Assembly: GCF_000375425.1 (NCBI RefSeq)
Contig: NZ_AQXG01000007.1
Location: 1-64,000 of the forward strand
Direction of reading: 5' to 3'
Length of the DNA stretch: 64,000 nt
DNA from: Gracilimonas tropica DSM 19535
GTDB lineage: Bacteria > Bacteroidota > Rhodothermia > Balneolales > Balneolaceae
The translations under genes were made by a program, and so were the position numbers. Below are positions 64,000 to 64,000 of this stretch, piece by piece; the stretch's first letter is position 1; each line of letters begins with the position of its first letter. Below the pieces are notes generated by a model. It saw only the letters and a program-made list of their open reading frames with translations. It had not been told where the DNA came from and searched no databases.

Positions 64000-64000
64000 A

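Noticed and set aside
1-64000. CRISPR arrays, rRNA and tRNA genes
   Set aside because: No regularly spaced direct repeats, rRNA-like stretches or tRNA cloverleaf sequences were seen on reading. A dedicated tRNA search was not possible.

Overview
The window looks like a chromosomal segment of a Bacteroidota/Balneolota-type bacterium (Balneola or Gracilimonas-like). The evidence is a SusC/SusD pair under an ECF sigma/FecR circuit, type IX secretion sorting domains with the NYPNPFNPST motif, a PID-CTERM-like peptide, moderate GC and start regions mostly without Shine-Dalgarno sequences. The genus is inference. I saw no rRNA, tRNA or CRISPR array.

Layout. 1-1484: the edge of an integron, with a 141-bp attC-like palindrome, a candidate attI and a complete integron integrase reading away from the array. 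1853-7972: ordinary genes (MgtC-type membrane protein, smpB, arginine deiminase, site-2 protease, a small lipoprotein) and a SirB1/transglutaminase-like gene split by a frameshift in an A7 tract. 7978-13539: a PadR regulator and two tandem FtsX/MacB-type permeases. 13689-15091: a small accessory block (an unknown protein ending in a clamp-binding-like motif, then a HEPN gene overlapping an unknown partner). 15088-19242: a NarL-type response regulator with a seven-PAS histidine kinase.

19710-37031 is a polysaccharide utilisation locus, all on the minus strand: ECF sigma factor, T9SS cargo protein, PID-CTERM-like peptide, FecR, SusC, SusD, a SusE-like lipoprotein, a GH27-like glycosidase, a SusE/F-like protein carrying a T9SS tail, a six-hairpin glycosidase with a carbohydrate-binding tail, and a sodium/sugar symporter. 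Together these would bind an alpha-glucan-like or alpha-galactoside glycan at the surface, cleave it and import the monosaccharide. 37265-42527 holds ppk1, ruvB, metK and methylmalonyl-CoA epimerase.

42579-60061 is an envelope glycan/lipid locus and the most interesting part. It encodes glycosyltransferases, a Wzi-like outer-membrane protein, a WbsX/GH99-like protein, a SyrD-type ABC exporter, a Stealth sugar-phosphotransferase and a LicD-like protein. Beside them is a full 2-aminoethylphosphonate (AEP) pathway: a nucleotidyltransferase-PEP mutase fusion, phosphonopyruvate decarboxylase and AEP transaminase. It also has a LicC-like nucleotidyltransferase, a CDP-alcohol phosphatidyltransferase, a phospholipase D-like protein, a PimA-like glycosyltransferase and an MMPL/RND transporter. 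I infer that AEP is activated as CDP-AEP and attached to a lipid or glycan that is then exported, that is, a phosphonolipid or phosphonoglycan system. 60317-63999 is the edge of a defence region: a type III restriction-like helicase-nuclease and a RhuM-family protein.
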